From assembly GCA_963922455.1 (NCBI GenBank), contig CAWUIO010000029.1:1-58201 (forward strand): a stretch of DNA of 58,201 bases, given 5' to 3'. A model generated the notes under the pieces. The model saw only the letters and a program-made list of their open reading frames with translations, had not been told where the DNA came from and ran no database searches. This DNA is from CAWUIO01 sp963922455 (GTDB lineage: Bacteria; Bacteroidota; Bacteroidia; Cytophagales; Microscillaceae). Position numbers and translations under genes: made by a program. This document shows positions 1 to 8,505 of this stretch, in pieces (position 1 is the stretch's first letter; each line of letters begins with the position of its first letter).

Positions 1-678
1 AACAATGGCTCCGTAGAGGCCATCACTGATCTCTCGGGCATTGGGGAAGATTTGCCGCATACGAGATCCGGTAAAGGGCTGGGGAACATCTGTACCCAAA
101 CCAAAAAGTGCGGGGTATTGACTGGCCGCTAATTCTTGGTCTCCTTCGGGTTGTAATTGATAAGCTCCTCCTAAACTAATCCGTTTGGTTCCGGCATTAC
201 TAAAAATGTCGAGAGTTTCGACAAAGACCGTTTTAAGATTGCCATCCTCGATAAACTCGACTTCCAAATCATAAAAGCTGCCCGCCGGAATAATTAAAGG
301 CAGCAAGGTATCTTCTTGATTGGGTAGGGTAAAACGGCTTGTGTCAGAAAAGGTAAAACCCGTAATCATGAGGGCTGCCGTTCCTGGGTTGTTGATACGG
401 ACGGTATCAATTACGTCGTGGGCATAATCCCTACTAAAAAGACGCTGGTTTTGCAATCGGCTGAAGGAGAAAAAGTCATCAGCGGGAAAACCTTTTCCCG
501 AAGGAAATTTATTTAGGTTTTCTGTCTCAATTTGTTGGGCCTGAATCACCGTAGTTTGTAAAAAACACACGATGAGGAATAAAGCTCCCAATAAGCATTG
601 GGGAGTAGGCCTTTTTAAGTGAGATAGTTTTAAAATAGATTGCAAAGTAGAACTTGGATCATTAAGTGTTGTTTTCAT
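1..678 (-). CDS. Secreted protein with ASH-like domain, N-terminal part (cut by window edge)
   Basis: The open frame runs from an ATG at 676-678 to position 1 without a stop, so only the first 226 residues are visible. A hydrophobic segment at about residues 30-50, ending in an Ala-Gln cleavage-like site, looks like a late signal peptide after a charged N-terminal extension. Residues about 85-150 contain an IxNPGTAALxITGF-type stretch, as in ASH/HYDIN-like beta-sandwich domains of secreted Bacteroidota proteins that are often exported by type IX secretion. The ASH assignment rests on this short pattern. The C-terminus and any sorting domain lie outside the window, so the function is unknown. 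Confidence 0.7.
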   Translation of the reverse strand, partial: MKTTLNDPSSTLQSILKLSHLKRPTPQCLLGALFLIVCFLQTTVIQAQQIETENLNKFPSGKGFPADDFFSFSRLQNQRLFSRDYAHDVIDTVRINNPGTAALMITGFTFSDTSRFTLPNQEDTLLPLIIPAGSFYDLEVEFIEDGNLKTVFVETLDIFSNAGTKRISLGGAYQLQPEGDQELAASQYPALFGLGTDVPQPFTGSRMRQIFPNAREISDGLYGAIV

Positions 679-1169
679 CGCTAAATAAAGCAGTGATAAG
701 TGGTTACCTGTTTTTTCAAACAAAAATACAATGGCTAGATTTTATCCAGAAAAAATTACATAAACTGCGCCCAATTCTGTAAAATCATACATCTTCGATA
801 AAATGTACAAGCTTTTGGTACGAATGGTTGCTAGCTTTTTTTAAACCTGTTGATTATCAGAGGTTTTAATTGCATTACTGGATTTTTCATTTTGTGATTT
901 TTTTTTCTTTACTTACCAGTATGGGAATAAAATTCCCAGATTAACACTTTTTTGAGGGTATAATCTTACATTGTAATTTTAACCTTATTAAGGTAGTATT
1001 GGATATTATTTAGAATATAAAAAAGGCTATTTACCTACTAGCCAAGTAATTGTAGAAATCTAGTAAAAAATTGTAAGGCCTTGATCCTAATATTGGAAAA
1101 GCCACTACATCTTTCTGTAAATTTACAGCGCACTATTTTGCACATTTCGCGAAAAAAAATACATGCTAT
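679..1169. other. AT-rich intergenic region between divergent genes
   Basis: About 490 bp without a plausible gene. It is strongly AT-rich with several T- and A-runs, and separates the divergent secreted-protein gene on the left from the DUF5076 gene on the right, so it should hold promoters for both. I found no clean TTG/TAnnTTTG pair, no copy of the dispersed repeats and no convincing hairpin. Confidence 0.5.
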
Positions 1170-1475
1170 ATGCAAGAATTACATATACCCCCTGGGGCCT
1201 TTGGGAACCCGGATGCTTACGAAATTTTAAGGGTTTGGGAAGCCAATGGCTATCAATATGTGTCGATTGATACGGAGTTGGATGCGGAGGCAGAAGATTT
1301 TGGCTATATGTTGGCCCAATTGGCATATCATGGGGCAAAGTTATTTGCTGGGAAGCTTGGCATGAATGAGTCAGACACTTTTTTGGCTGTATTAGATGGG
1401 TTCAATGAGGGGATTAGCCAGGAAGATGGCCGGGTGGATGGCTATATTGATGATGAGGGAGATGATGAAGAATAA
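1170..1475 (+). CDS. DUF5076 family small acidic protein
   Basis: A 101-residue soluble protein without a signal peptide. The pattern AYEILRVWEANG, a short strand, and then a helical block with MLAQLAYHGA resembles DUF5076, a family of about 100 residues with no known function. The last 15 residues are almost all acidic. The start at 1170 is the first ATG after stop codons. The gene stands alone: an AT-rich region lies upstream and dispersed repeat copy 1 begins 30 bp after the stop. The family call comes from pattern recognition and could be wrong, but the coding status is well supported by composition and length. Confidence 0.7.
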   Translation: MQELHIPPGAFGNPDAYEILRVWEANGYQYVSIDTELDAEAEDFGYMLAQLAYHGAKLFAGKLGMNESDTFLAVLDGFNEGISQEDGRVDGYIDDEGDDEE

Positions 1476-1505
1476 GAATATTTTAATTTTTCTAAGCCTC
1501 GATAA

Positions 1506-1636
1506 GGGGCTGCCCCCGGCGATTTTAGGAAGGGGTTCCCGAAGGTCATAAAGTGCCGCCGGGGTCGGGCTTTCGCTACTCGCTGGCCCCCGCTCAGCCA
1601 GCGGCGAGCTCAAACATGCCGCTCTATCCCTCAGCC
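1506..1636 (-). repeat. Dispersed 130-bp structured repeat, copy 1
   Basis: Reverse orientation. It starts with GGGGCTGCCCCC 30 bp after the DUF5076 stop codon and ends with CCCTCAGCC. In the forward sense the first stem is CGCTGG/CCAGCG and the second stem is CCCCGGCG/CGCCGGGG (subtype GA...GGGGGCAG). Confidence 0.9.
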
Positions 1637-1669
1637 TTACCAATTTAATAGGACAATGGCTAAAGAGAC

Positions 1670-1862
1670 TAAGAAACTGCCTAGATTTAAATGTACGGGC
1701 AGTAAAGACCCATTTTAAAAGGGAAATTCAGGAACCTGATTTCATCCTATGTCCTCGCTTGTAGCGCTGCTATGCGCTCCTCGTTGATTTGATCAGCATC
1801 CTGTATTCTCATGTTTACTCGGGCCTTTTTGCCGACAAAGACTAAACACGAACAGTTTCTAA
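1670..1862 (-). mobile_element. MITE-like element, degenerate copy c
   Basis: About 193 bp bounded by TAAGAAACTG on the left and CAGTTTCTAA on the right. The internal GTAGCGCTGCTATGCGC palindrome and the TGATTTCATC and GCCGACAAA blocks are shared with the copies at 21357 and 39734. It is more diverged than those copies. It lies 33 bp from dispersed repeat copy 1. No coding capacity. Confidence 0.75.
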
Positions 1863-1892
1863 TGCAGGGGCTCAGCTCAGCAAACTTTGTGT

Positions 1893-3050
1893 TTATCTCT
1901 GCAAAGTTAAGCGATAGGGATAGGAGCGGCTCCCATCGGTACTACTCCACGTGCCTTGCATGAGCCCAGATTTCAATTTGCCAATAAAAAAACCAGTAGT
2001 GTTGCCTTGCGCATTTCGTTCTTCTAACCTTTGCAAGTAAGATCCATCGTTTTGAGGAGTAGCGGTACCTTCAAATTGTAACAAACCACCCGAGGCATCC
2101 CCGTAGTAATAATGCCCGTGTACTCTTCCATCATTTTTATCTGGGTAGAAACACATGGTGATGGTTTTTTTTGCCAAGCTTCCAGAAAAGGTAAAGCGGC
2201 AATCAAATTGATCAGCGGGGCCCTGGCGGCCTTGGTTGTGGGTCGGAACCCCGAGCAGGTTATCCTCTTTGAGTAAATGGGCCATATCGCTATACTTTAC
2301 CAAAAAAGAACCACTAGGGGTGACGTAGGGGCCAATTTCGTAGCGGTCGTAGTCAAAGTAAATTCCTTCTGACTCGAAAGCGTAAAATTCGCTCAGGGTA
2401 AATGTGCCATTCTTGGGAAAGTCAAAACCGTGTTGGCTGTACGACTCATTCGGTTTGATGCCATGGGTCTTACGGAAATTTTTTTCGGCTATGGCGAGGA
2501 GTTTCGGTTTATAACCTGGCTTAAAAAAATCGTCCAGGCTTAAGGTACGGCCCGAAACAAGATCATAATGAAAGTGCTGGCTCACACTATAGGGGTGGGC
2601 TCCCCCCGTGTACCCGCCAGCGGAGTAATGCAGGCTCAAAACCTGCCCTTTTTGCCTTATTGTGGCTTGGTGGCTATCGTCCCATCCGTTACTATGTATA
2701 AATTCAGGACTTTTTTTCATCTCAATAAAAAACTCGGCTCTTTCTACAAGGTCTTCTCGGGAAGAGGCTTCCCGTGAATCGGCGAGGAGTTCATATACCT
2801 TTTTATTCACCCGCGCCGGCAAGTTTGGGTTGGGTGCGCGGAGCAATGTTTGGTAGGTAAACCGGATAAAATTGCAATTTCCTTGGCTACTTTCGGGTTG
2901 GCAAGCTTCGGGTAGCGTACGCTGGTAAAAATGGTCTTGAAGGGTGATATCCTTCCCTTGGCTTTGCGCTGTTTCGGGATACGCCAGGGCTAAGCCCAGC
3001 AGAGCGAGCAGGCTTACAAGTCTAAGGGTTTTGGGCTGATTTGAGAGCAT
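1893..3050 (-). CDS. Secreted DUF4163/DUF3298 (PdaC/RsiV-like) protein
   Basis: A 385-residue protein with an N-terminal signal peptide (hydrophobic residues about 8-25, then AQS). Residues about 30-265 follow the PdaC/SigV-RsiV layout: a DUF4163-like N-terminal part, then the DUF3298 signature (GGAHPYS, DLVSGRTLSLDDFF, and an acidic-aromatic block with FDYDRYEIGPY). Proteins of this class are extracytoplasmic and bind glycan or lysozyme-like ligands in some Firmicutes; the role in Bacteroidota is not established. Residues about 275-385 form a beta-rich tail (GxYYYGDASGGL, GLMQGTWSSTDG) resembling a small barrel that I cannot name. It is monocistronic, with repeats on both sides. Confidence 0.75.
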   Translation of the reverse strand: MLSNQPKTLRLVSLLALLGLALAYPETAQSQGKDITLQDHFYQRTLPEACQPESSQGNCNFIRFTYQTLLRAPNPNLPARVNKKVYELLADSREASSREDLVERAEFFIEMKKSPEFIHSNGWDDSHQATIRQKGQVLSLHYSAGGYTGGAHPYSVSQHFHYDLVSGRTLSLDDFFKPGYKPKLLAIAEKNFRKTHGIKPNESYSQHGFDFPKNGTFTLSEFYAFESEGIYFDYDRYEIGPYVTPSGSFLVKYSDMAHLLKEDNLLGVPTHNQGRQGPADQFDCRFTFSGSLAKKTITMCFYPDKNDGRVHGHYYYGDASGGLLQFEGTATPQNDGSYLQRLEERNAQGNTTGFFIGKLKSGLMQGTWSSTDGSRSYPYRLTLQR

Positions 3051-3166
3051 AATAAAATGATTTGAGGGGTTTAATTTCCGAACATTACGTATACACTATG
3101 CAGTTTTAGTCGGGTGCAAGCTGGGGTTCATTGAGCCATCAAACCCCATGAGTTTTCTTCCATTGT

Positions 3167-3296
3167 GGCTTAGGGATAGAGCGGCATGTTTGAGCTCGTG
3201 GGGGGCTGGTGGGGAAAGGCAGCGAGTAGCGAAAGCCCGACCCGCGCTGGCACCTATGATATCATGGCTAGTTACTTCATAGCGCGGGGAAGCCCC
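3167..3296 (+). repeat. Dispersed 130-bp structured repeat, copy 2
   Basis: Forward orientation, from GGCTTAGGG to GGGAAGCCCC. Second stem CCCGCGC/GCGCGGG with the GA/G subtype. The CCCC end lies 52 bp from the stop codon of the minus-strand membrane-protein gene. A 76-codon open frame across it is an artefact of the repeat. Confidence 0.9.
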
Positions 3297-3348
3297 TTGT
3301 TTTAATTGAGAAAAAGTTAAGACCATAGCCCGGGCAAAAAGTGCATAT

Positions 3349-4035
3349 CTAGGAATTATACGAATATCGGGACAAAAGTTTTATGCTGATAAAGTGACTT
3401 ATCAGGACTAAAGGAGCAACTAAGGCGGGTAGCCAGATGTAAGGGAAATAAAAGATGGCAACCGTGGCTTGCTCCTTGCCTAGCATTTGGAAAGGAGAGG
3501 GGGCCGATAAAATGGCCTGGGAAATGGTATGAAAGAGGACAAGCATGCCCACAATATTCCAAGTTAGAAGTACTCTTTGTGGGATGAGCCGCCAGGTAAA
3601 AAATAAGCTTGCGATCAGGGGGGCAAGGATCCCGTGGATGATGTCTATATTATTGCCCGCAAACGTAAGCTCTTTGGCAATGTAGCCGCGTAAGTAGAGC
3701 CCGTGTAAAAAGAAGATCTCGACAAAAATACGGACGGTATGGAGGTAATGCAGGGGGCCTAATTGTACATGTTTTCGTAAAACCTCGGCGGGAGTTCGCC
3801 AAACAATTATGAGCCCGGTCAAGACGGTAGGCGGCAGGGCTAAAAATATTCGAGGAGGGAGTCCCTCGGTATGCAGATAAAAGCCCGAGAAGGCTAGGGC
3901 GGCGTGCAGGCCTAACCAACCCAAACAGAGGAGTAAAAGGGCTTTGTTGCGACCAGTAACCCACCAAAAATAAACAAGTTCAAGAAGGGTGAGTAATATA
4001 AATGCGAAATTATGCCAGCTTAGTCCGGGTAGCAT
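3349..4035 (-). CDS. Multi-pass integral membrane protein, unknown function
   Basis: A 228-residue very hydrophobic protein with about seven predicted membrane spans (roughly residues 7-25, 31-50, 65-83, 103-120, 130-150, 157-176 and 193-215). Short charged loops and several aromatic residues sit at the membrane borders. No catalytic motif, transporter signature or cofactor site is visible and I do not recognise the family. The ATG at 4033-4035 opens the frame directly before the first span. The gene is alone on its strand between a repeat copy and the divergent TPR gene at 4194. Confidence 0.65.
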   Translation of the reverse strand: MLPGLSWHNFAFILLTLLELVYFWWVTGRNKALLLLCLGWLGLHAALAFSGFYLHTEGLPPRIFLALPPTVLTGLIIVWRTPAEVLRKHVQLGPLHYLHTVRIFVEIFFLHGLYLRGYIAKELTFAGNNIDIIHGILAPLIASLFFTWRLIPQRVLLTWNIVGMLVLFHTISQAILSAPSPFQMLGKEQATVAIFYFPYIWLPALVAPLVLISHFISIKLLSRYSYNS

Positions 4036-4193
4036 TCCCTAAAATATTTTGTTTGGATTATAGGGCTAATAAATAGAAAAAATGTTATATTTCATTAATT
4101 GACCTTCACTTTGTTTTTATAGATGTGGTATAGGATTAATTTTTTGTCCGGGAACCATTAGTCTTACACTACTTGAAGATTTAAATAGCAGCC

Positions 4194-4748
4194 ATGTTGA
4201 TGCAAGACACTTTATTTACCCAAGCCTGGGAGGCGAGGGTACAGGGAGATTTCTCCCAGGCAGAGCAATTGGCCGAAACAATCTTAACAAGTGCAGATGA
4301 AAACGCCCAGCCTTTTAAGGCTATCAAGGCGATGAAGTTGTTGGCTAATCTGGCTCGAGATCAAGGAAATTTGGTTCAAGCCCGGCTTTACTACAAAAAA
4401 GCCTTGGATAGACACGAGGGCTTTTCTGAAAACTGCCTATCCAAAGCCCATACCCTAAGACATTTAGGAAGTGTATGTACAGCCTTGGAAGATTGGGAAC
4501 AAGCCGAAAGCTATTTAAGAGAAGCAATCGATTTGTATGAAACCCGATGTGGGCAAGCTTGTGAGGCCGTTTCGGAACTGGATATGGCGAATGCTTATCG
4601 TCCTTTGGCTATTTTTATGAGCCAAAGAGGGCGAAAAGAAGAGGCTATTATTTGGTGGGAAAAAGCTACTGAGTATTACGTGAAGGCGGGCATAGCGATG
4701 GGTCAAGAGGAAGGTGAAGAAGCTTTACAGCAATTGAGGGCTTCTTAG
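4194..4748 (+). CDS. Cytoplasmic tetratricopeptide-repeat protein
   Basis: A 184-residue soluble helical protein made of about four TPR units. Recognisable cores are QGNLVQARLYYKKAL at about 60-75, LEDWEQAESYLREAI at about 98-113 and RGRKEEAIIWWEKA at about 142-155. There is no signal peptide or extra domain, so it is most likely a protein-protein interaction scaffold. Two ATGs (4194 and 4200) are possible starts. It precedes the GlsB/YeaQ-like gene by 41 bp in the same orientation and may be cotranscribed with it up to the terminator near 5088. Confidence 0.75.
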   Translation: MLMQDTLFTQAWEARVQGDFSQAEQLAETILTSADENAQPFKAIKAMKLLANLARDQGNLVQARLYYKKALDRHEGFSENCLSKAHTLRHLGSVCTALEDWEQAESYLREAIDLYETRCGQACEAVSELDMANAYRPLAIFMSQRGRKEEAIIWWEKATEYYVKAGIAMGQEEGEEALQQLRAS

Positions 4749-4789
4749 GCCTAGCATCTGAACTATTAACCCCTATTAATTTTCATATT

Positions 4790-5059
4790 ATGAACCCTAT
4801 TGAGTTACTCGTATTATTGGTTATTGCTGGGATTGCCGGTAGTCTTGGTCAAACCCTCGCTGGCAGGTCGCGTTTTGGCTGGATTGGAACGATCGTATTG
4901 GGATTTGTGGGTGCCTATTTAGGCATTTATTTGGCTCGACAATTTAGTTTACCGGCCATTTTACCGGTACGGATTGGAGGTACCATGTTTCCCTTAGTCT
5001 GGTCTATTGTTGGTTCGGCCCTGTTGGTGTATGTCATTGGCTTATTTACCCGGAGATAA
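4790..5059 (+). CDS. GlsB/YeaQ/YmgE family membrane protein
   Basis: An 89-residue protein with three hydrophobic segments. The Gly-rich pattern (GIAGSLGQTLAGRSRFGWIG, then a Gly-spaced second span with GAYLG) is typical of the transglycosylase-associated GlsB/YeaQ/YmgE family. These small inner-membrane proteins are often linked to stress responses, but their molecular function is not known. The start ATG at 4790 follows a 41-bp gap from the TPR gene, and a strong bidirectional terminator follows the stop. Confidence 0.8.
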   Translation: MNPIELLVLLVIAGIAGSLGQTLAGRSRFGWIGTIVLGFVGAYLGIYLARQFSLPAILPVRIGGTMFPLVWSIVGSALLVYVIGLFTRR

Positions 5060-5082
5060 AAATCATTTTATTTACATCGCAT

Positions 5083-5118
5083 AAAAAAAACCGGCGGGAA
5101 TGGCCGGTTTTTGTTTTT
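5083..5118. terminator. Bidirectional rho-independent terminator
   Basis: Perfect 8-bp stem AAACCGGC (5088-5095) with GCCGGTTT (5103-5110), with an A-run before it and a T-run after it. It lies between the convergent stops at 5059 and 5135, so it can serve both strands. Confidence 0.85.
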
Positions 5119-5134
5119 ATATGGAGATTTTTTA

Positions 5135-5974
5135 TCAATTCTTTACAAAATTGAATTTGTGTTTTAGATGATCGTATTTCTTTACTTCACACACGACTTT
5201 CCCTATAAACATATCGGCTTCGATGCGGATGGGAATACGGTTTTTGTCGTCTGATACCCAAAAGCGGATGGAGCTTTCTCCGTCAAATAGTCCGTTCTTA
5301 GGCATTACCGGAATAAGCTTGTGGGCATTCATCTTACCAAACTTAGTTTTGGTTACATCCCGGCCTTTATATTGAATTTTAAAGTCATAGAGTTCATCCT
5401 CTAAGATACCCGGAATGGTGATGATTTCATCAACTTGGAGCTTGTCAAAATCGATGGTACGGAGGAAGTAGTACCCACTTACCATATCTTGTACATAATT
5501 GGGTACCGATACGGTAGTATCTCCTCTTCTCTTGGGCTTACCGGTTTCTTTATCTTTGGTATTGTATTCCTCATACTTCATCCGGGCTTGTTGGCTCAGC
5601 GGTACAAAGTTGGTTAATTCTTTTCTTCGGTAGTTACCCTCTTCAATATTTCTGAAGAAACGGTGGGGGATAAAGGCTGAGGTGTCAATATAGGTTCTCC
5701 AGGTGTCATTAACCTTGGCAATTACACCGGCTGCCCCAATCGTTTTACCCACTACATCTACCCGGTAGCAAACCCGGCTGTTGAGTAAGTAATGTTTTGG
5801 GCTTACGTCTACGGTGGCGTAACCGGCATTAATTGGCCCGTAATGTACGAGATACTCAATGTGTTCACCTTTTTGAAAGCAGGTGTTTGATACTTTTCGG
5901 TAGGGATCTTGGGCCCTGAAGGCGAAAAAGACCCCAGCTAAACATAGATAAATGAATATTTTTTTCATAGTCAT
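5135..5974 (-). CDS. Secreted DUF3108 family protein
   Basis: A 279-residue protein with a signal peptide (charged MKK followed by a hydrophobic stretch to about residue 20). The DUF3108 pattern is clear: FQKGEHIEYLVHYGPINAG near residue 35, a central PNYVQDMVSGYYFLRTID segment, and a C-terminal SIRFWVSDDKNRIPIRIE strand set. The family is a periplasmic or outer-membrane-associated beta protein found across Bacteroidota, with no established biochemical role. The start may be the second Met (5968). A well-formed promoter lies 53-83 bp upstream and a terminator follows the gene, so it is an independent transcription unit. Confidence 0.85.
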   Translation of the reverse strand: MTMKKIFIYLCLAGVFFAFRAQDPYRKVSNTCFQKGEHIEYLVHYGPINAGYATVDVSPKHYLLNSRVCYRVDVVGKTIGAAGVIAKVNDTWRTYIDTSAFIPHRFFRNIEEGNYRRKELTNFVPLSQQARMKYEEYNTKDKETGKPKRRGDTTVSVPNYVQDMVSGYYFLRTIDFDKLQVDEIITIPGILEDELYDFKIQYKGRDVTKTKFGKMNAHKLIPVMPKNGLFDGESSIRFWVSDDKNRIPIRIEADMFIGKVVCEVKKYDHLKHKFNFVKN

Positions 5975-6026
5975 AGTAAATGCTCGTGTTATCGTATTCG
6001 GCTTTGGTGTTAATCATTTACTGTTA

Positions 6027-6057
6027 CAAAAATAAAATATTACGCTCGGAAGCCCAA
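6027..6057 (-). promoter_or_regulatory. Bacteroidota-type promoter for the DUF3108 gene
   Basis: On the minus strand, TTG (6055-6057) is separated by 20 nt from TATTTTTG (6027-6034). This matches the TTG-N17-23-TAnnTTTG promoter of Bacteroidota. The predicted leader before the start at 5974 is about 45 nt. Confidence 0.6.
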
Positions 6058-6115
6058 TTAACATGGTATTAACTCCTTCATATTTGGTTAAATGCTAGTT
6101 TTAAAAATAAATTGC

Positions 6116-7147
6116 TTAGTATTTTTCTTTTAAATACGCAATGTATTTTCTAAGGTTGGAGTCAAAGTCCCGACGGTATTCTTCCTCAAATTCATTTTGC
6201 TTTTCCCGGTAGCGACGATAGGCCATAAAGTAGGCATTATTGGGAGGTTTTTCCCGAAACCTTTTTAGAAAACGCGCTTCATTTTCTAAACCTAAAGTAT
6301 CTAATCGGTTTACAATTTCCTCAATGAAATTTTTCTTGAGTTTGGCTTTTTTCTCTTGGGGCCAATCCTCTTCAAAAGTTTGGTAGAGGCTATCTAGTTT
6401 TTGCGCACCTGTCAACATATGAAGGTAAAACTTTTGATAGTCGATATCTCTTTTTAAGTAAGACCGTATTTTTTCGGAATGGTTGCCAAAGCGGTGCTTT
6501 AAATATAAAATAGCTCCCTGGTCGCCGATAAAATCGGCTAAATTTTCGTTCAAGGCAACGCTACCGGTAACCCAGATGGTGGAGTGGGTCATTTCGTGGA
6601 TGAGTAAGCTCGCAAGGTTGCCTTCTGACCAATACAACATATTGGATAACAAGGGATCTTGGAACCAGCCCAAGGTAGACCAGCCTGCTGGGTTGTAAAT
6701 TTGGGTGTCATATCCTTCCTTTTCTAATTCGGCCACTAAATTATGGGCAAGAGTTGAGTCAAAGTAACCCTTATAAGGCATATTGCCCAGAAATGCATAA
6801 TTCCATTCTTTGGCTTCCAGTTTGAACGGAGCACTGGCACTAACAGTCCACATGAGTGGGCGGTTTTGCTGATCATAGATTGTCGTGTAACTCTTGGAGT
6901 CATGTAGTCCTAGGGAATCGATGGCAAAACGCCGGATACGGTGGGTTATGTCAAGTTTTTCCTGGAAAATTGCTTTTAGGGAGTCAGGGTATTGGCTTTT
7001 TTCTAAAAATGTATCAAAATCCTGGGTATTCCACACGATTTGAAGCTGGCCATAACCTTGCCGGATACCATAGACTATGAGAGGGAAGTACCATAGGGTA
7101 AGGCCCAGGAGGACAAGTCCTAGACCTTTCAAAATTTTTTTTAGCAT
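6116..7147 (-). CDS. Predicted zinc aminopeptidase (PF10023 type)
   Basis: A 343-residue protein with an N-terminal membrane anchor (residues about 8-28). It belongs to the putative aminopeptidase family PF10023: the HEMTH zinc-binding motif has H184, E185 and H188, followed by the NENLADFIGDQGA block that should provide the third ligand. The preceding AGWSTLGWFQDPLLS stretch is also a family hallmark. The C-terminal 100 residues are highly charged and helical. It is probably anchored in the inner membrane with the catalytic domain in the periplasm; the natural substrate is unknown. It stands alone, upstream of and divergent from the lipoprotein gene at 7297. Confidence 0.85.
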   Translation of the reverse strand: MLKKILKGLGLVLLGLTLWYFPLIVYGIRQGYGQLQIVWNTQDFDTFLEKSQYPDSLKAIFQEKLDITHRIRRFAIDSLGLHDSKSYTTIYDQQNRPLMWTVSASAPFKLEAKEWNYAFLGNMPYKGYFDSTLAHNLVAELEKEGYDTQIYNPAGWSTLGWFQDPLLSNMLYWSEGNLASLLIHEMTHSTIWVTGSVALNENLADFIGDQGAILYLKHRFGNHSEKIRSYLKRDIDYQKFYLHMLTGAQKLDSLYQTFEEDWPQEKKAKLKKNFIEEIVNRLDTLGLENEARFLKRFREKPPNNAYFMAYRRYREKQNEFEEEYRRDFDSNLRKYIAYLKEKY

Positions 7148-7296
7148 ACTTGGCTACTTTAGAAAGGAGAATCGCTTTAATTTATAAAAAATGCTTCTAT
7201 TTATAAGGTCAGATGAAGGGGAGGGGTTCCCATTTCTTGGTGAATTAGGAATTATCGTCTTTCTTTGTTTTTTGAATTAATCAAATACTCACACGT

Positions 7297-8505
7297 ATGT
7301 ATACCCGTACACTAATTCTTTCCTTGTGCTTGCTTTTATTGGGTTTGAATGCTTGTCAAACCACCAATCAAAGCGAGGAAACTGGGGAAAATCCGGCTGT
7401 GGTAACCAAACCGGAAACCGAAGACGAGAGCCCTGCCCAACCTACTGTCCAGATTGATCGGGAAGCTACCGATCGGGCCCGAATCATGGGGGCCGTCGAT
7501 GTGGGGGCCGACTCGCCTTATGACTCAACCGTGAAAGCGCCTACTACGCAGGCACATTATCAACAATTTAATGCCCAGTGGCAAAAATTGGAAGATAGCC
7601 GACTCAGTAAAATCCGGGTTTGGCAAGAGCAAGAGCTGAGTTCTTTCAACGAAAAAGAAAACCGAAATTTATTTTACCCATTTAGTGGGCCGGATTTCTT
7701 GAATGCTTATATGTTCTTTCCAAATTGTGATAATTACATCATGTTTGGCCTGGAGCCCAATGGGAAGTTGATCAATATGAAGGACATTGGGCCAGATTAT
7801 TTGGCTGGATTGCGAAATTCATTGGCTGAGATTTTTGAGCGAAATTATTTTATTACCAGTTATATGAGTTCAGATCTCTGGGGGAAAGGAGTCTTGCCTA
7901 TCATCAATATCTTCTTGGCCCGAACCGATAACCAAATTGTAGAGATGCAGCGCTTTTATCTGGATGCAGAGGGCAAGCCACAGTTTTATTCACTAGAAGG
8001 GGAAAGTCCTCAGCCTGGTCAAGTGAATGGGCTAGAGATCAAGTTTTTAAATACTAAAAAAACCAAAGCCCAAACGATTTACTATTTTGGAACAGACGTA
8101 GAAGATAGTAAAATGCAGCAAAAAATGGAGTTGGTTTCCTTCATTAAAAGCTTTCCGAATAAATATACTTTTATAAAGTCTGCCTCGTATATCCTGCACA
8201 ATACCAATTTTAAGGTAATGCGTGATTTGGTTATGAATGAGTCAGAAATGGTATTGCAAGATGATACTGGAGTTCGGTATCAATTATTTGCCGATTCGGG
8301 TTGGGATATACAACTCTACGGGAAATATGCCCGTCCGGTACGCGATTTTGGAAGTTATACTTTTCAGCCTGCTTTGCAACAGGCCTTTAATACAGCCGAA
8401 AATGTAAAACCACTCGATTTTACCTTTGGATATCACTGGAAAACAGATAACTCTAGTGTTTTGTTGTGTGTACCTCCCCAGGCTCAGCCAGGGAATGCTA
8501 ATTAA
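7297..8505 (+). CDS. Lipoprotein of unknown function
   Basis: A 402-residue protein. The signal sequence ends in the lipobox-like LLGLNAC, so Cys20 should be the lipidated residue. Residues 21-60 are a Glu/Pro/Thr-rich linker, followed by a globular domain of mixed strands and helices (FYPFSGPDFLNAYMFFPNC, a YYFGTDV block, and a C-terminal YHWKTDNSSVLLCVP strand). I do not recognise a catalytic motif. The gene ends convergently with the OmpA-family gene, and the two stop codons share the TTAA at 8502-8505. Confidence 0.7.
   Translation: MYTRTLILSLCLLLLGLNACQTTNQSEETGENPAVVTKPETEDESPAQPTVQIDREATDRARIMGAVDVGADSPYDSTVKAPTTQAHYQQFNAQWQKLEDSRLSKIRVWQEQELSSFNEKENRNLFYPFSGPDFLNAYMFFPNCDNYIMFGLEPNGKLINMKDIGPDYLAGLRNSLAEIFERNYFITSYMSSDLWGKGVLPIINIFLARTDNQIVEMQRFYLDAEGKPQFYSLEGESPQPGQVNGLEIKFLNTKKTKAQTIYYFGTDVEDSKMQQKMELVSFIKSFPNKYTFIKSASYILHNTNFKVMRDLVMNESEMVLQDDTGVRYQLFADSGWDIQLYGKYARPVRDFGSYTFQPALQQAFNTAENVKPLDFTFGYHWKTDNSSVLLCVPPQAQPGNAN

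Noticed and set aside
1506..1636. 130-bp repeat as a CRISPR array or as a tRNA-like gene
   Set aside because: The copies are far apart, single and in both orientations with no spacers, and no cloverleaf or T-loop is present.
3096..3326. 76-codon minus-strand frame, and similar frames at 1392, 21575, 28353-28629, 43490, 47291 and 55072
   Set aside because: They only translate the 130-bp repeat (typical products contain GRAFATR or AQTCRSIPKPK). The shared peptide follows from the conserved DNA blocks and not from a protein family; the frames differ and end in unrelated sequence.
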